Assembly (NCBI RefSeq): GCF_002778285.1
Contig: NZ_NESM01000001.1
Location: 142,529-206,528, forward strand
DNA length: 64,000 nt
Direction: 5' to 3'
Origin: Limnohabitans sp. 15K
GTDB lineage: Bacteria; Pseudomonadota; Gammaproteobacteria; Burkholderiales; Burkholderiaceae_C
Positions 49,557 through 59,962 of this stretch are shown here, in pieces. Positions within the stretch are counted from its first letter, which is position 1; every line of letters starts with the position of its first letter. A model generated the notes under the pieces. That model saw nothing but the letters and a program-made list of their open reading frames with translations. It did not search any database and was not told the DNA's origin. The translations under genes and the position numbers were made by a program.

Positions 49557-50198
49557 TCAGGGTTTCAGGCGGGTGGAGTCGACGGCCTGGGCCTTGCTCC
49601 AAGGAAGTATGGGTCCCATCTGGTCTTCGTGGAAGCCTTTGACCCCCTCAAAGACCTGTGCCATGTGGGCGTAATCCTGTTCCACTTGTCCGGTCAGGTC
49701 GTAAAAGTCGACCACACTGAAGCAGCGTTGCCCCCAGTCGAGCTTGACCAGCGCCAAGGGCACCTGCGCCCCCAAGGCCAATTGGTAAAAACCGCTGCGC
49801 CAGCCTGGCGTGAGGCTGCGCGTGCCCTCAGGGGCCAGGGCCAGCCAGAGCAACTCGTCATTTTGCTTGTGCTGCTCGAACACATGCACCATCTGGCCCA
49901 CCACACCGCGAGACGAGCTGCGGTCAATCGGGATACCGCCCACCCAGCGCATCCAAGCGCCGATCAAAGGAAACTTGAACAGCGAGTCCTTGCCCCAAAA
50001 GTGGGCCGGAATCCCCATCGCCCATTTGGCCAGCATGCCGATCGGAAAATCCCAGTTGCTGGTGTGGGGGTAAACAATGGCCACGCCTTGTCGGGCGGGA
50101 AAGCCGTCAAAGTTCACGCGCCAACCCAGCATTTTCAAAATCCAAAGTGCCAAACGGGAGCCCTTGAAGGTCACTGGATTACGGATCAAGGTACTCAT
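49557..50198 (-). CDS. 1-acyl-glycerol-3-phosphate acyltransferase-like protein (PlsC family)
   Basis: A 213-aa membrane-associated acyltransferase. The catalytic HX4D box is HTSNWD (45-50) and the substrate motif PEGTRS is at 123-128, with [10 protein letters not shown] between. These assign it to the PlsC superfamily. It lacks a clear long N-terminal membrane helix, so it is the short type. The exact acyl acceptor is unknown; lysophosphatidic acid is the family default. It lies between purD and hemF in one cluster. Confidence 0.85.
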   Translation of the reverse strand: MSTLIRNPVTFKGSRLALWILKMLGWRVNFDGFPARQGVAIVYPHTSNWDFPIGMLAKWAMGIPAHFWGKDSLFKFPLIGAWMRWVGGIPIDRSSSRGVVGQMVHVFEQHKQNDELLWLALAPEGTRSLTPGWRSGFYQLALGAQVPLALVKLDWGQRCFSVVDFYDLTGQVEQDYAHMAQVFEGVKGFHEDQMGPILPWSKAQAVDSTRLKP

Positions 50199-50212
50199 GA
50201 ACGTTCGGGGTT

Positions 50213-51493
50213 TCAGTTTTTGATGGCGCGGTAACCAATGTCCTCGCGCATCTGCATGCCGTCAAAGGCAATCGGACGGGCGGTTTGGTAGGCTTTTTGC
50301 TGCGCTTGTTTGACCGAATCGGCCAGCGCCGTGACGCACAAGACACGCCCACCCGAAGTCAAAATTTGACCGTCTTTTTCGGTGGTGCCCGCATGGAACA
50401 CCATGGCGTCGTCCTGGTCCTTGGGCAGGCCCGTGATCGGGTCGCCCTTGCGTGGGTTCATCGGGTAACCGGCTGCGGCCATGACCACGCCCAAAGCAAC
50501 ACGGCGGTCCCATTCCATCTCCAGCTGGTCCAGACCTTCGGAGGTGGCTGCCAAGAGCACTTCCAGCAAGTCCGACTTCAAGCGCATCAAAATGGGCTGG
50601 GTTTCGGGGTCGCCCATGCGGCAATTGAACTCCAGCGTCTTGATGCGCCCTTGCGGGTCGATCATCAAGCCTGCGTACAAAAATCCGGTGTAGTTGATGC
50701 CGTCTTTGTCCATGCCACGGATGGTGGGCAAGATGACTTCGCGCAGCGCGCGGGCATGCACTTCGGCCGTCACCACAGGCGCAGGAGAATAAGCGCCCAT
50801 ACCGCCTGTATTGGGGCCTTCATCGCCGTTCAGCAATCGTTTGTGGTCCTGGCTGGTGGCCAAAGCCGCCACGTTCTTGCCATCACACAGCACCATGAAA
50901 CTGGCTTCTTCGCCCATCAAAAATTCTTCGATCACCACCCTTGCACCGCCCACGTTGTGGGCGACGCCTAGGGTGTTGTCGAGCAACATGAAATCAATCG
51001 CCTCGTGAGCTTCAGTCAAGCTCATGGCCACGACCACGCCTTTGCCTGCTGCCAGGCCATCCGCCTTGACCACAATAGGGGCGCCTTTGCGGTCCACATA
51101 GGCATGGGCCAGCGCAGCATCGGTGAAGGTCTCAAATTCGGCGGTAGGAATGCCGTGGCGCTCCATGAAGGCTTTGGAAAAGGCTTTGGAGCTTTCCAAC
51201 TGTGCCGCCGCTTGTGTGGGGCCAAAAATGCGCAAACCATGCGCCCGAAAATCGTCCACGATGCCTGCGGCTAGGGGCGCTTCGGGGCCCACCAGCGTGA
51301 GGCCAATGTGGTTGTCGATGGCCCACTGCCGCAGCTGAACCAGGTCAGTCATGGGCACATTGATCAGCTGTGCGTCTTTGGCTGTGCCGCCGTTGCCAGG
51401 TGCCACATAAACCTGTTGGATTTTGGGTGACTGCGCCAATTTCCACGCCATGGCGTGTTCACGGCCACCACTGCCGACTACCAATACTTTCAT
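50213..51493 (-). CDS. purD: Phosphoribosylamine-glycine ligase PurD
   Basis: A 426-aa ATP-grasp enzyme, second step of purine synthesis. The N-terminal MKVLVVGSGGREHAMAWKLAQS is characteristic, as are VIEEFLMGEEASFMVL, GGMGAYSPAPVV and FNCRMGDPETQ. Length is nearly the E. coli one (429 aa). It follows yebC after nine bases and precedes plsC by 14. Confidence 0.97.
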   Translation of the reverse strand: MKVLVVGSGGREHAMAWKLAQSPKIQQVYVAPGNGGTAKDAQLINVPMTDLVQLRQWAIDNHIGLTLVGPEAPLAAGIVDDFRAHGLRIFGPTQAAAQLESSKAFSKAFMERHGIPTAEFETFTDAALAHAYVDRKGAPIVVKADGLAAGKGVVVAMSLTEAHEAIDFMLLDNTLGVAHNVGGARVVIEEFLMGEEASFMVLCDGKNVAALATSQDHKRLLNGDEGPNTGGMGAYSPAPVVTAEVHARALREVILPTIRGMDKDGINYTGFLYAGLMIDPQGRIKTLEFNCRMGDPETQPILMRLKSDLLEVLLAATSEGLDQLEMEWDRRVALGVVMAAAGYPMNPRKGDPITGLPKDQDDAMVFHAGTTEKDGQILTSGGRVLCVTALADSVKQAQQKAYQTARPIAFDGMQMREDIGYRAIKN

Positions 51494-51502
51494 CCAACTT
51501 CC

Positions 51503-52228
51503 TTAGTCTTCAATTTCAGCGTTATGGAACACGTTTTGAACGTCGTCCAAATCTTCCAACACATCCAGTAATTTTTGCATTTTGGCAGCATCTTCACCGG
51601 ACAAAGTCACACTGTTTTCAGGCCGCATGGTCACTTCGGCCATCTCAGCAACCAAGCCAGCAGCCTCCAGTGCATTTTTCACGGATTCAAAATCGGTATA
51701 AGCGGTCAACACCTCGATGGCACCGTCATCGTCCATGATCACGTCCTCCGCGCCCGCTTCCAGTGCCACGGTCATGACTTGGTCTTCGTTGGTGCCAGGG
51801 GCAAAGATCAGCTGCCCACAGTGCTTGAACTGGAAAGCCACCGATCCTTCGGTGCCCAAATTGCCACCGTGCTTGCTCAAAGCGTGTCGCACTTCGGCCA
51901 CCGTGCGCACGCGGTTGTCGGTCATGGTGTCCAAAATGATGGCCGCGCCGCCAATGCCGTAGCCTTCGTATCGGATTTCTTCGTAGCTCACGCCTTCAAG
52001 GTTGCCTGTCGCTTTGTCCACATTGCGCTTGATGGTGTCGGCCGGCATGTTGGCCGCTTTGGCTTTTTCGATGGCCAACCGCAACCTGGGGTTGGCGTTG
52101 ACATCACCGCCCCCTGTGCGGGCCGCCACCATGATTTCACGGACAACCCGGGTCCAGATGCGCTGGCGTTTTTCGTCTTGTCGCCCCTTGCGGTGCTGAA
52201 TATTTGCCCATTTACTGTGGCCAGCCAT
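51503..52228 (-). CDS. YebC/PmpR family protein (TACO1-like)
   Basis: A 241-aa protein. The start [18 protein letters not shown] is the hallmark of the family. Three domains follow, with [35 protein letters not shown] and the acidic central part [20 protein letters not shown]. The family was described as a DNA-binding regulator, and related proteins help ribosomes through proline-rich stretches; which role applies cannot be told here. It is first in the nine-gene cluster that ends with rng. Confidence 0.94.
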   Translation of the reverse strand: MAGHSKWANIQHRKGRQDEKRQRIWTRVVREIMVAARTGGGDVNANPRLRLAIEKAKAANMPADTIKRNVDKATGNLEGVSYEEIRYEGYGIGGAAIILDTMTDNRVRTVAEVRHALSKHGGNLGTEGSVAFQFKHCGQLIFAPGTNEDQVMTVALEAGAEDVIMDDDGAIEVLTAYTDFESVKNALEAAGLVAEMAEVTMRPENSVTLSGEDAAKMQKLLDVLEDLDDVQNVFHNAEIED

Positions 52229-52299
52229 CGGGAATTCCTTGAATGTTGATTTAACCTAGAGCTTGGATTTTACTTTTCACCGACAGGAGAAATCACAAC

Positions 52300-53829
52300 A
52301 TGGCCGATCCGATGCTGATTGCACTCAATTCCCAGGCCCAATGCCAATTGCTGCCGGGTCTGGCCAACCGCCATGGCCTGATCACCGGCGCGACCGGTAC
52401 GGGCAAAACCGTGACCTTGCAAACCTTGGCAGAAAGTTTTTCCCGCTTGGGGGTGCCGGTTTTTATGGCCGACGTGAAAGGCGATCTGACCGGCATCAGC
52501 CAGCGCGGCAAGATCGGCGAAAAACTGGCGGGTGTCATCAAAGAACGCGGCTTGGCCCTGCCAGAGTCGCTGGCTTGCCCCACCACGGTGTGGGACGTGT
52601 TTGGCGAACAGGGGCACCCGGTGCGTGCCACCATCTCGGAGATGGGGCCGTTGCTGCTGACCCGCATGCTGGGCTTGAACGACACACAAGCCGGGGTGCT
52701 GAATTTGGTGTTCAAGATCGCCGACGACAACGGCTTGCTGCTGCTGGACATGAAAGACCTGCGGGCCATGCTGCAATTCGTGGGGGACAACGCCAAGCAG
52801 TTCACCACCGAGTACGGCAACATCAGCGCTGCCAGCATTGGCGCAATTCAACGCGGTCTGCTGCAAATTGAAAGCCAAGGCGGCGACAAATTCTTTGGTG
52901 AGCCCATGCTCAACATCGCAGATTTCATGCAGACCGACCCGCAGGGTCAGGGCGTCGTGAACATCCTCGCGGCCGACAAGCTCATGAACTCACCACGCTT
53001 GTACGCCACTTTCTTGCTCTGGCTGCTGTCTGAGTTGTTTGAGGTTTTGCCCGAGATCGGCGACCCGGAAAAACCCAAGCTGGTGTTTTTCTTTGATGAG
53101 GCGCACTTGCTTTTCAAAGACGCGCCTGCGGCTTTGGTGGAACGCATCGAGTTGGTGGTGCGCTTGGTGCGATCCAAAGGTGTGGGGGTCTACTTTGTCA
53201 CCCAAAATCCGCTGGACATTCCCGACAGCGTGCTGGGCCAATTGGGCAACCGGGTACAGCACGCCTTGCGGGCCTACACACCACGCGACCAAAAAGCTGT
53301 GGCGGCCACTGCGCAAACCATGCGCCCCAAGTCGGGCTTGAACATCGAGGCGGCCATCACCGAGCTGGCGGTAGGAGAAGCTTTGGTGAGTTTTCTGGAC
53401 AGCAAAGGGCGCCCCTGTGAGACCGAGCGCGTGTTTGTGCTGCCGCCAGGCAGCCAACTCGGGCCCATCACTTCTGAGCAGCGCCAGGCGATCATTCAAG
53501 GCTCTTTGGTGGCCGGGGTTTATGAGCAAACCCTGGACCGAGAGTCGGCTTACGAAAAAATCAAAGGCCAAACCCCTGCAACCGGCCCAGGCAGCGCCAC
53601 TACCCCCTTGCCTGGGCAGTCACCCGCTGCGGCCGAGCATGCCAGCGGTGGCCTGATGGGCGGGTTGTCAGACCTGCTCTTTGGCAGCACGGGCCCGCGT
53701 GGTGGGCAACGCGATGGTGTGGCCCAGATGGTGGTCAAAAGTGCTGTCAGGACCGTCGGATCGGCCATTGGCCGTGAAATCGTGCGCGGCGTGCTGGGTG
53801 GCTTGCTGGGATCAAGCCGACGCCGTTGA
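52300..53829 (+). CDS. HerA-like ATPase of the DUF853 (YjgR) family
   Basis: A 509-aa AAA+ ATPase. Walker A GATGTGKT is at 30-37, [10 protein letters not shown] follows, and Walker [12 protein letters not shown] lies near 262-272, with [21 protein letters not shown] after it. The C-terminal part (about 420-500) is Gly/Pro-rich and ends GLLGSSRRR. It is a relative of HerA/FtsK helicase-type ATPases; a cellular job has not been firmly set for this family as far as I know. No NurA-like nuclease or Sir2 partner is next to it, so no defence role is suggested. It is convergent with rplI over a shared terminator. Confidence 0.88.
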   Translation: MADPMLIALNSQAQCQLLPGLANRHGLITGATGTGKTVTLQTLAESFSRLGVPVFMADVKGDLTGISQRGKIGEKLAGVIKERGLALPESLACPTTVWDVFGEQGHPVRATISEMGPLLLTRMLGLNDTQAGVLNLVFKIADDNGLLLLDMKDLRAMLQFVGDNAKQFTTEYGNISAASIGAIQRGLLQIESQGGDKFFGEPMLNIADFMQTDPQGQGVVNILAADKLMNSPRLYATFLLWLLSELFEVLPEIGDPEKPKLVFFFDEAHLLFKDAPAALVERIELVVRLVRSKGVGVYFVTQNPLDIPDSVLGQLGNRVQHALRAYTPRDQKAVAATAQTMRPKSGLNIEAAITELAVGEALVSFLDSKGRPCETERVFVLPPGSQLGPITSEQRQAIIQGSLVAGVYEQTLDRESAYEKIKGQTPATGPGSATTPLPGQSPAAAEHASGGLMGGLSDLLFGSTGPRGGQRDGVAQMVVKSAVRTVGSAIGREIVRGVLGGLLGSSRRR

Positions 53830-53838
53830 TTTCAGACG

Positions 53839-53872
53839 AAAAAAAACCGCCGGGGATCAACCCGGCGGTTTT
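53839..53872. terminator. Bidirectional terminator between the HerA-like gene and rplI
   Basis: A 10-bp perfect stem (AACCGCCGGG with CCCGGCGGTT) with eight A on the left side and TTTT on the right. The stronger T-run is on the minus strand, so it mainly ends the rpsF-priB-rpsR-rplI operon. Confidence 0.92.
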
Positions 53873-53899
53873 GGATGCTTCTGACGAAGTCAGGCAGGA

Positions 53900-54352
53900 T
53901 CAGGCGCTTTCGCCGAGAACTGCAACCGTCACGTCAACCACAACGTCGGTGTGCAAAGCCACAGCCACAGTCGATTCGCTGACGGTCTTGATGGGACCCA
54001 GAGGCATACGGATCTGCGACTTGAGCAGTTTGTAGCCTTGCTTGTTCAGCGCTTCGGCGATGTCGTTGTTGGTCACGGAACCAAACAAACGGCCATCCAC
54101 ACCGGCTTTTTGAGACAACTTAACGACCAAGCCGGCCAGCTTTTCGCCTTGGGCTTGGGCTTCGGCCAATTTGGCAGCGGCTGCTTTTTCGAGTTCAACA
54201 CGGCGAGCTTCGAACTCGGCCTTGTTGGTCTCGGTGGCGCGACGGGCGCGGCCTTGTGGGATCAGGAAGTTGCGAGCGTAGCCGTCTTTGACTTTGACGA
54301 TATCGCCCAGATTACCCAGGTTCACAACCTTTTCGAGCAGAATGATTTGCAT
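53900..54352 (-). CDS. rplI: 50S ribosomal protein bL9
   Basis: A 150-aa two-domain protein with the long connecting helix. The N-terminal [32 protein letters not shown] is the L9 signature, split here at the conserved [13 protein letters not shown]. It binds 23S rRNA near the L1 stalk base. It is the last gene of the rpsF operon, 11 bases after rpsR, with the terminator beyond. Confidence 0.97.
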   Translation of the reverse strand: MQIILLEKVVNLGNLGDIVKVKDGYARNFLIPQGRARRATETNKAEFEARRVELEKAAAAKLAEAQAQGEKLAGLVVKLSQKAGVDGRLFGSVTNNDIAEALNKQGYKLLKSQIRMPLGPIKTVSESTVAVALHTDVVVDVTVAVLGESA

Positions 54353-54363
54353 GGTTGGACTCC

Positions 54364-54645
54364 TTAGACTTTGTGCTGGTCGGTGTAGGGCAACATGGCC
54401 AGGAAGCGAGCACGCTTGATGGCTGTGTTGAGCTGGCGCTGGAAAATGGCACGGGTACCAGTCAGGCGAGCAGGAATGATCTTGCCGTTTTCGGCGATGA
54501 AGTCACGCAATGTGTCGACATCTTTGTAGTCGATTTCTTCGACGCCAGTGACTGTGAAGCGGCAGAAACGCTTGCGCTTGAACAGCAGTGACTGGGTGTT
54601 GCGCTTAGGGCGCTTGTCTTTGTTGAATTTTTTGAACGTGGCCAT
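54364..54645 (-). CDS. rpsR: 30S ribosomal protein bS18
   Basis: A 93-aa protein. The start [16 protein letters not shown] was chosen; a longer upstream reading has no family likeness. Marks are [21 protein letters not shown] and [12 protein letters not shown]18 forms a pair with S6 on the platform of the 30S subunit. The start follows priB by 14 bases, with AGGAGG upstream. Confidence 0.97.
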   Translation of the reverse strand: MATFKKFNKDKRPKRNTQSLLFKRKRFCRFTVTGVEEIDYKDVDTLRDFIAENGKIIPARLTGTRAIFQRQLNTAIKRARFLAMLPYTDQHKV

Positions 54646-54659
54646 GGGGCCTCCTGAAA

Positions 54660-54947
54660 TTAATCTTGCTGAAACTCTTGAATGTGCAACACGACACTTT
54701 TGCCTTGTCGAGGGGTGGCCAAAAAGCCTTTGAACGTCCAAACACTGCCTACCGTTTGCTTCACCAGTCTTTCAGCCTGTGACCCAAAGGCCAAGGCACG
54801 AAGTTTCAACTGGACTTTGCGCATTTGCCCAGCCTCTTCGATTTCAGAGGCGTGCTCCAAAATCAAATCGAGAGCAGGCAAACCAGCGGGGGTGTATCGC
54901 AAAGCGGCTTGCTCGGCAATACAGGCATTCAGTTCGGTACGGTTCAC
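54660..54947 (-). CDS. priB: Primosomal replication protein N (PriB)
   Basis: A 95-aa OB-fold protein that helps restart stalled forks with PriA. The start is a GTG at 54947 with GAGGAG just upstream. Visible features are [31 protein letters not shown] and the C-terminal [13 protein letters not shown]. It is more diverged than the flanking ribosomal proteins, as usual. The place between rpsF and rpsR is the standard proteobacterial order. Confidence 0.93.
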   Translation of the reverse strand: MNRTELNACIAEQAALRYTPAGLPALDLILEHASEIEEAGQMRKVQLKLRALAFGSQAERLVKQTVGSVWTFKGFLATPRQGKSVVLHIQEFQQD

Positions 54948-54964
54948 TCCTCAACAGGCACGTG

Positions 54965-55330
54965 TCAAGCGGCGAATTCGGCTTGTTGTGACTTGCGGGC
55001 TTCTTCGCGCTCGACCGTCTTCATCATGGACGAAGGACCGGCGTCGGCTTTTTTCTTCAGCACAGTCAGGTGACGCAGAACAGCATCGTTGAACTTGAAC
55101 GCGTGCTCGAGTTCGGCCATCACAGCCTGATCGGCTTCAATGTTCACGCACAGGTAATGGGCCTTGCCCAACTTGTTGATCTGGTATGCCAGCTGGCGGC
55201 GGCCCCAGTCTTCAACACGGTGGATAGCACCACCGCCGGCAACGATCATGCCTTTGTAACGCTCCAGCATGGCTGGAACTTGTTCGGACTGATCGGGATG
55301 GATCAGCAAAATGATTTCGTAATGACGCAT
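54965..55330 (-). CDS. rpsF: 30S ribosomal protein bS6
   Basis: A 121-aa protein with the usual start [21 protein letters not shown]. Marks are [16 protein letters not shown] and [14 protein letters not shown]. The acidic C-terminal tail of E. coli S6 is replaced by a basic/Ala-Glu tail ([13 protein letters not shown]). AAGGAG precedes the ATG. It heads rpsF-priB-rpsR-rplI; a hairpin with a T-run and a TATAAT box lie upstream. Confidence 0.96.
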   Translation of the reverse strand: MRHYEIILLIHPDQSEQVPAMLERYKGMIVAGGGAIHRVEDWGRRQLAYQINKLGKAHYLCVNIEADQAVMAELEHAFKFNDAVLRHLTVLKKKADAGPSSMMKTVEREEARKSQQAEFAA

Positions 55331-55362
55331 TGAGACTCCTTGCGGTTAACCCAAAAGGTTGG

Positions 55363-55397
55363 AAAAGCCGCCCCCAGCGTCTGGTCGGGGTGCGGCA
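55363..55397 (-). terminator. Hairpin plus T-run in the rpsF leader
   Basis: On the minus strand GCCGC-A-CCCC pairs with GGGG-GCGGC (one bulged A), loop of 11 bases, followed by TTTT. It may end the symporter transcript, or be a regulatory structure in the rpsF leader, as it lies between the TATAAT box and rpsF. Confidence 0.65.
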
Positions 55398-55411
55398 AGG
55401 CGAAGCCTCAA

Positions 55412-55417
55412 ATTATA
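55412..55417 (-). promoter_or_regulatory. -10 box of the rpsF operon
   Basis: A perfect TATAAT on the minus strand in GCTATAATTTG, just beyond the symporter stop. The -35 region would lie in the symporter gene end and is weak. The expected leader to rpsF is about 75 bases. Confidence 0.55.
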
Positions 55418-55425
55418 GCGTGGTT

Positions 55426-57549
55426 TCAGAGCCCTGGATAGTCGCTGTTGACCCTTGATGAAGTTGCCAGTGGCACGCGTGGGGTGACCCAGGCGCTGGG
55501 CATCAAGCCAGTCAAGACAAGCATCACCAAAAACCCAGCAGGCACGCCGAATACACCCGCCGACAGCGGCTGAATGCCAAACCACAAGCCCTCACTGGGT
55601 GCCAAATTCCAAAAGTGACGGAAACCAGGCGCGTTGATCACCATGTAATACAGCGTCACACCCAAACCCGCCAGCATGCCAGCCACCACCGCTGGGCGAT
55701 GCACTTTGTGCCAGACCATGCCCAAAACCATGCCAGGGAAAAACGCAGCCGCAGCCAACGAAAACGATGCAGAGACCAAGGCCAAAAATTCAGCTGGCTT
55801 GAAAGCGGCCACCACGGCCGCCAACATGGCCACCGCCAACAACGCAAATTTGGACAAAATGACACGGCCTTCGGATGATTTGGGCTTGTTCTCGCGACCA
55901 GGCCCGATGTCGTGGACCAGGGCATTGCTGATGGTCAAAAGCAAGCCATCGGCCGTTGACAATGCCGCCGCCAACCCACCTGCCGCCACCAGGCCTGACA
56001 CCACAAAAGGCATGCCGCCCATCTCGGGGGTGGCCAGCATGACCATGTCGGCCCCCAGTTTGATCTCACCCAATTGCAAAATCCGATCGCCGTTGACATC
56101 AGAGAACTCCAAAAGCGCCGAGTCCAAACGGGCCCATTGGGCCATCCAGTTGGGCAAGTCCTCAAAACGGCTCCCCACCAAATTGTTCAGCACCTCGAAC
56201 TTGACCATCACGGCCAAGGCGGGAACGCTCAAATAAAGCAAACCAATGAAGAAGAGTGACCAAGCCACCGAAGTGCGGGCCTGCGCCACCGAGGACACCG
56301 TGTAAAAACGCGTCAACAAATGCGGCAAGCCCGCAGTTCCGACCATGAGGCAAAAAACCAAGGCCAAAAAATTGAGGCGAGATTCACCAAACAACTTGAC
56401 CTCTTCAGGGCTCCCCTCTGGGTTACCGGCAAAAGCTTGTGCATGCGGGGGCATGCCACCCAAAGGCTTGGCCCGCTCCCGGTTGTCTTGCATGGCACGC
56501 GTCCATTGATCACGGGCGGTGGCAGCATCGTGCGGAACGGCCAACAACTCACGCCGAGCTTGCGCAATGGCCGAGTAATCGGCCGATTGCGCCTTGAGCA
56601 GGCGAATTTTTTCTTCCAACTCTTGGCGCAGGGCGACCATCGCGCCATCAACATTTTTCAGGCGGTCTTCAAACGTCTGGGCACGACGGGCAAAGACTTG
56701 GCGAACTTCCATTTCAGCCGGGTCGTTGACCAGTTTTTGCTCAATGGCCGCAATTTTGGCCAATTGTTGCCCGTAGGCCAATGGGGCCAAGGGGGTGCCC
56801 ATCTGCTTGTAGGCCAACCATGACACTGGAATCATGAAAGCCAACAACAGCATGATGTATTGAGCCACCTGCGTCCAGGTGATGGCGCGCATGCCCCCCA
56901 AAAAAGAACACAACAAGACCCCACCGAGGCCCAACAAAATACCAATTTCAAACTGCACGCCCGTCAGGCGCGAGGCGATCAAGCCAATGCCATAAATTTG
57001 TGCCACCACATAGGTGAACGAACACAAAACAGACGCCAAGGCGGCAATGATGCGAGGCCAACGTCCACCGTAACGCTGGTCAAAATAGTCCGGCAGTGTG
57101 TAAAGCGCCATCGCCCGCAACTTGGGCGCAATCAACAAGGCCACCAGACAAAACCCACCCGTCCAGCCCATCACATAAGCCAAGCCACCGGGCTGCTGCC
57201 CGTTGCCAGAGAAGCCTTGTAAATACAGGGCCCCCGCCAAACTGATGAAAGACGCCGCACTCATCCAATCGGCGGCCGTGGCCATGCCGTTGTACATGGC
57301 CGGGATGCGCCGTCCGGCCACGTAATACTCATCTTGGTCGGTGGTGCGACTGGAAATGCCGATCAAGGCATAAATCATCACCGTGCTGAACAAAAAAATG
57401 GGGCCAATCAAGTTGCGTGACAAACCCCATTGTTCAGCCCATGCCACGGCCCCCATCAAGCTGATGAGAATGGCCATGTAGATCAACACATTGCGGTGAA
57501 TACGCCAGCGGTAATCCGCTGCGGAACGGGACGCCAGGGGAGGATTCAT
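55426..57549 (-). CDS. Sodium:solute symporter with coiled insertion and EF-hand-like loop (VC_2705-type)
   Basis: A 707-aa LeuT-fold transporter of the SSS family. The first helices (about 22-65) lead to the SSS core with DEYYVAGRRIPAMYNGMATAADWMSAAS split over 73-100 and ALYTLPDYFDQRYG. A hydrophilic, partly coiled insertion fills about 250-393, between two helices. After FLALVFCLMVGTAGLPHLLTRFY comes a second non-membrane part with DVNGDRILQLGE (484-495), which matches an EF-hand loop at positions 1, 3, 5 and 12. LAAALSTADGLLLTISNALVHD is typical of acetate-type symporters (ActP). The usual small DUF4212 partner is not seen next to it. Substrate is unknown. Confidence 0.88.
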   Translation of the reverse strand: MNPPLASRSAADYRWRIHRNVLIYMAILISLMGAVAWAEQWGLSRNLIGPIFLFSTVMIYALIGISSRTTDQDEYYVAGRRIPAMYNGMATAADWMSAASFISLAGALYLQGFSGNGQQPGGLAYVMGWTGGFCLVALLIAPKLRAMALYTLPDYFDQRYGGRWPRIIAALASVLCSFTYVVAQIYGIGLIASRLTGVQFEIGILLGLGGVLLCSFLGGMRAITWTQVAQYIMLLLAFMIPVSWLAYKQMGTPLAPLAYGQQLAKIAAIEQKLVNDPAEMEVRQVFARRAQTFEDRLKNVDGAMVALRQELEEKIRLLKAQSADYSAIAQARRELLAVPHDAATARDQWTRAMQDNRERAKPLGGMPPHAQAFAGNPEGSPEEVKLFGESRLNFLALVFCLMVGTAGLPHLLTRFYTVSSVAQARTSVAWSLFFIGLLYLSVPALAVMVKFEVLNNLVGSRFEDLPNWMAQWARLDSALLEFSDVNGDRILQLGEIKLGADMVMLATPEMGGMPFVVSGLVAAGGLAAALSTADGLLLTISNALVHDIGPGRENKPKSSEGRVILSKFALLAVAMLAAVVAAFKPAEFLALVSASFSLAAAAFFPGMVLGMVWHKVHRPAVVAGMLAGLGVTLYYMVINAPGFRHFWNLAPSEGLWFGIQPLSAGVFGVPAGFLVMLVLTGLMPSAWVTPRVPLATSSRVNSDYPGL

Positions 57550-57571
57550 CGCAAGGCCCGGAGCTGAAAAA

Positions 57572-59962
57572 TCAGCTGCCCAGATTGGTCCAAGTTTCGA
57601 TGACCGTGTCCGGGTTCAGCGAAATCGAACTGATGCCCTGCGCCATCAACCAATGGGCAAAATCAGGATGGTCTGAGGGACCTTGACCACAAATGCCAAT
57701 GTACTTGCCCTGCGCCAAACAAGCCTGGATGGCTTGCGAGATCAAGGCGGTGACCGCCGGATCGCGTTCGTCAAAATCGGCGGCCAACAGCTCCAAGCCC
57801 GAGTCGCGGTCGAGGCCCAGTGTGAGCTGGGTCAAGTCGTTTGAACCGATCGAAAAACCGTCGAAGAACTCCAGGAAGCGCTCGGCCAAAATGGCGTTGC
57901 TGGGCACTTCACACATCATGATGACTTTGAGGCCCTCTTCGCCACGGCGCAAACCCTGGCTGGCCAGCAACTGGGTGACCTTTTCGGCTTGACCCAAGGT
58001 GCGAACGAAGGGCACCATGATCTGCACATTGGTCAGGCCCATCTCGCCGCGCACCCGTTTGAGGGCTTCGCATTCCATGGCAAAGGCTTCGCCAAAGTCA
58101 GCGCTGATGTACCGCGCAGCACCCCGGAAACCCAACATCGGGTTTTCCTCTTCCGGCTCATAACGGCTGCCGCCAATGAGCTTGCGGTACTCGTTGCTCT
58201 TGAAGTCCGACAAACGAACGATGACCGGTTTGGGCCAGAAAGCGGCGGCGATGCTGGCCACGCCTTCGGCGACTTTGTCCACGTAAAAAGCACGGGGAGA
58301 AGCGTGGCCACGGGCCACCGATTCCACGGCTTTTTTCAGGTCAGCGTCGATGGCAGGGTAATCCAAGATGGCCTTGGGGTGCACGCCAATGTTGTTGTTG
58401 ATGATGAATTCCAAACGGGCCAAGCCCACACCTGCATTGGGCAGTTGTGCAAAATCAAAAGCCAGTTGGGGATTGCCCACGTTCATCATGATCTTGGTCT
58501 TGATCTCGGGCAACACGCCACGCTGGATCTCGCTGATCTCAGTTTCCAGCAAGCCATCGTAAATGTGGCCAGTGTCGCCCTCGGCGCAGCTGACGGTCAC
58601 CAAAGTGCCTTGGGTCAATTGCTCTGTGGCATTGCCGCAACCCACCACGGCAGGAATGCCCAGCTCGCGGGCAATGATGGCCGCGTGGCAGGTGCGTCCG
58701 CCCCGGTTGGTCACGATGGCGCTGGCACGCTTCATGACCGGCTCCCAGTTCGGGTCGGTCATGTCGGTCACCAAAACATCACCGGGCTGGACTTGGTCCA
58801 TCTCACTGATGTTGTGCACCAAGCGCACCGGGCCCGTGCCGATTTTTTGGCCAATCGCCCTGCCCTCGGCCAAGATGGTGCTTTTGCCTTTGAGCTTGTA
58901 ACGCAGCTCTGGGGTGCCTTTGGCTTGGCTCTTCACCGTTTCAGGTCGCGCTTGCAAGATGTACAACAAGCCATCGGTCCCGTCTTTGCCCCACTCAATG
59001 TCCATGGGGCGGCCGTAATGCTGCTCGATCACCACCGCATAGCGGGCCAATTGCTCGACGTCGTCGTCGGTCAGGCTGTAGCGGTTACGCAACTCTGTGG
59101 GCACATCGGTGGTTTTGACCAATTTGCCTGAAGCCGCTTTTTCTTCTGGCGTGGCAAACACCATCTCAATGAGTTTAGAGCCCAAGTTGCGACGAATCAC
59201 GCAGCGCTTGCCCGCAGCCAACATGGGCTTGTGCACATAAAACTCGTCAGGGTTCACGGCGCCCTGCACCACCGTCTCGCCCAAGCCATAGCTGGAGGTG
59301 ATGAAGACCACGTCTTCAAAGCCTGACTCGGTGTCGATGGTGAACATGACGCCTGCAGCGCCCAGATCGGACCGCACCATGCGCTGAACGCCTGCAGACA
59401 AGGCCACATCGGCGTGGGCAAAGCCCTTGTGCACACGGTAGCTGATGGCGCGGTCGTTGTACAAAGAGGCGAACACCTCTTTCATTTTGTGCAGCACGTC
59501 TTCAATGCCGACCACGTTCAAAAAGGTTTCTTGTTGGCCTGCAAAAGAGGCGTCGGGCAAGTCTTCGGCGGTGGCAGAGGAGCGCACGGCAAAAGAAGCC
59601 TCGGGGTTGCTGCCCTGCAGGCGCACAAATTCTTCACGAATGGCTTGGGCCAAATCGTCGGGGAAAGGTTGGGCTTCGACCATGGCGCGGATTTCGGCAC
59701 CGGCTGCGGCCAAGGCGCGCACATCTTCGGTGTCCAAAGCGTCCAAACGGGCGTTGATGCGGTCGGTCAAACCACCAAAGGCCAGGAATTGCCTGAAAGC
59801 GTGGGCGGTGGTGGCAAAACCCGTGGGCACCCTCACGCCCGAGGGCAATTGGGAAATCATCTCGCCCAAGCTGGCATTTTTGCCACCGACCGACTCGACG
59901 TCGGTCATGCGCAACAACTCGAAGGGAACGACCAGGGCGGTCTCACTGAAAAGATCAGACAT
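57572..59962 (-). CDS. ppsA: Phosphoenolpyruvate synthase
   Basis: A 796-aa enzyme that makes PEP from pyruvate and ATP during growth on organic acids. The phosphohistidine site [15 protein letters not shown] has His426. The nucleotide-binding N-terminal half shows [10 protein letters not shown] and [22 protein letters not shown] split over two motifs; the C-terminal half has [11 protein letters not shown] and [11 protein letters not shown]. The start [12 protein letters not shown] has GGAG upstream. It lies 22 bases upstream of the symporter and divergent from ppsR. Confidence 0.97.
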   Translation of the reverse strand: MSDLFSETALVVPFELLRMTDVESVGGKNASLGEMISQLPSGVRVPTGFATTAHAFRQFLAFGGLTDRINARLDALDTEDVRALAAAGAEIRAMVEAQPFPDDLAQAIREEFVRLQGSNPEASFAVRSSATAEDLPDASFAGQQETFLNVVGIEDVLHKMKEVFASLYNDRAISYRVHKGFAHADVALSAGVQRMVRSDLGAAGVMFTIDTESGFEDVVFITSSYGLGETVVQGAVNPDEFYVHKPMLAAGKRCVIRRNLGSKLIEMVFATPEEKAASGKLVKTTDVPTELRNRYSLTDDDVEQLARYAVVIEQHYGRPMDIEWGKDGTDGLLYILQARPETVKSQAKGTPELRYKLKGKSTILAEGRAIGQKIGTGPVRLVHNISEMDQVQPGDVLVTDMTDPNWEPVMKRASAIVTNRGGRTCHAAIIARELGIPAVVGCGNATEQLTQGTLVTVSCAEGDTGHIYDGLLETEISEIQRGVLPEIKTKIMMNVGNPQLAFDFAQLPNAGVGLARLEFIINNNIGVHPKAILDYPAIDADLKKAVESVARGHASPRAFYVDKVAEGVASIAAAFWPKPVIVRLSDFKSNEYRKLIGGSRYEPEEENPMLGFRGAARYISADFGEAFAMECEALKRVRGEMGLTNVQIMVPFVRTLGQAEKVTQLLASQGLRRGEEGLKVIMMCEVPSNAILAERFLEFFDGFSIGSNDLTQLTLGLDRDSGLELLAADFDERDPAVTALISQAIQACLAQGKYIGICGQGPSDHPDFAHWLMAQGISSISLNPDTVIETWTNLGS

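Noticed and set aside
52300..53829. HerA-like ATPase as part of an antiviral or DNA-repair island
   Set aside because: It belongs to the DUF853/YjgR group and has no NurA, Sir2 or other effector gene beside it; the flanks are housekeeping genes.
54364..54741. Longer start for rpsR reading from within priB
   Set aside because: The added residues lack S18 likeness, and a good AGGAGG site precedes the internal ATG at 54645.
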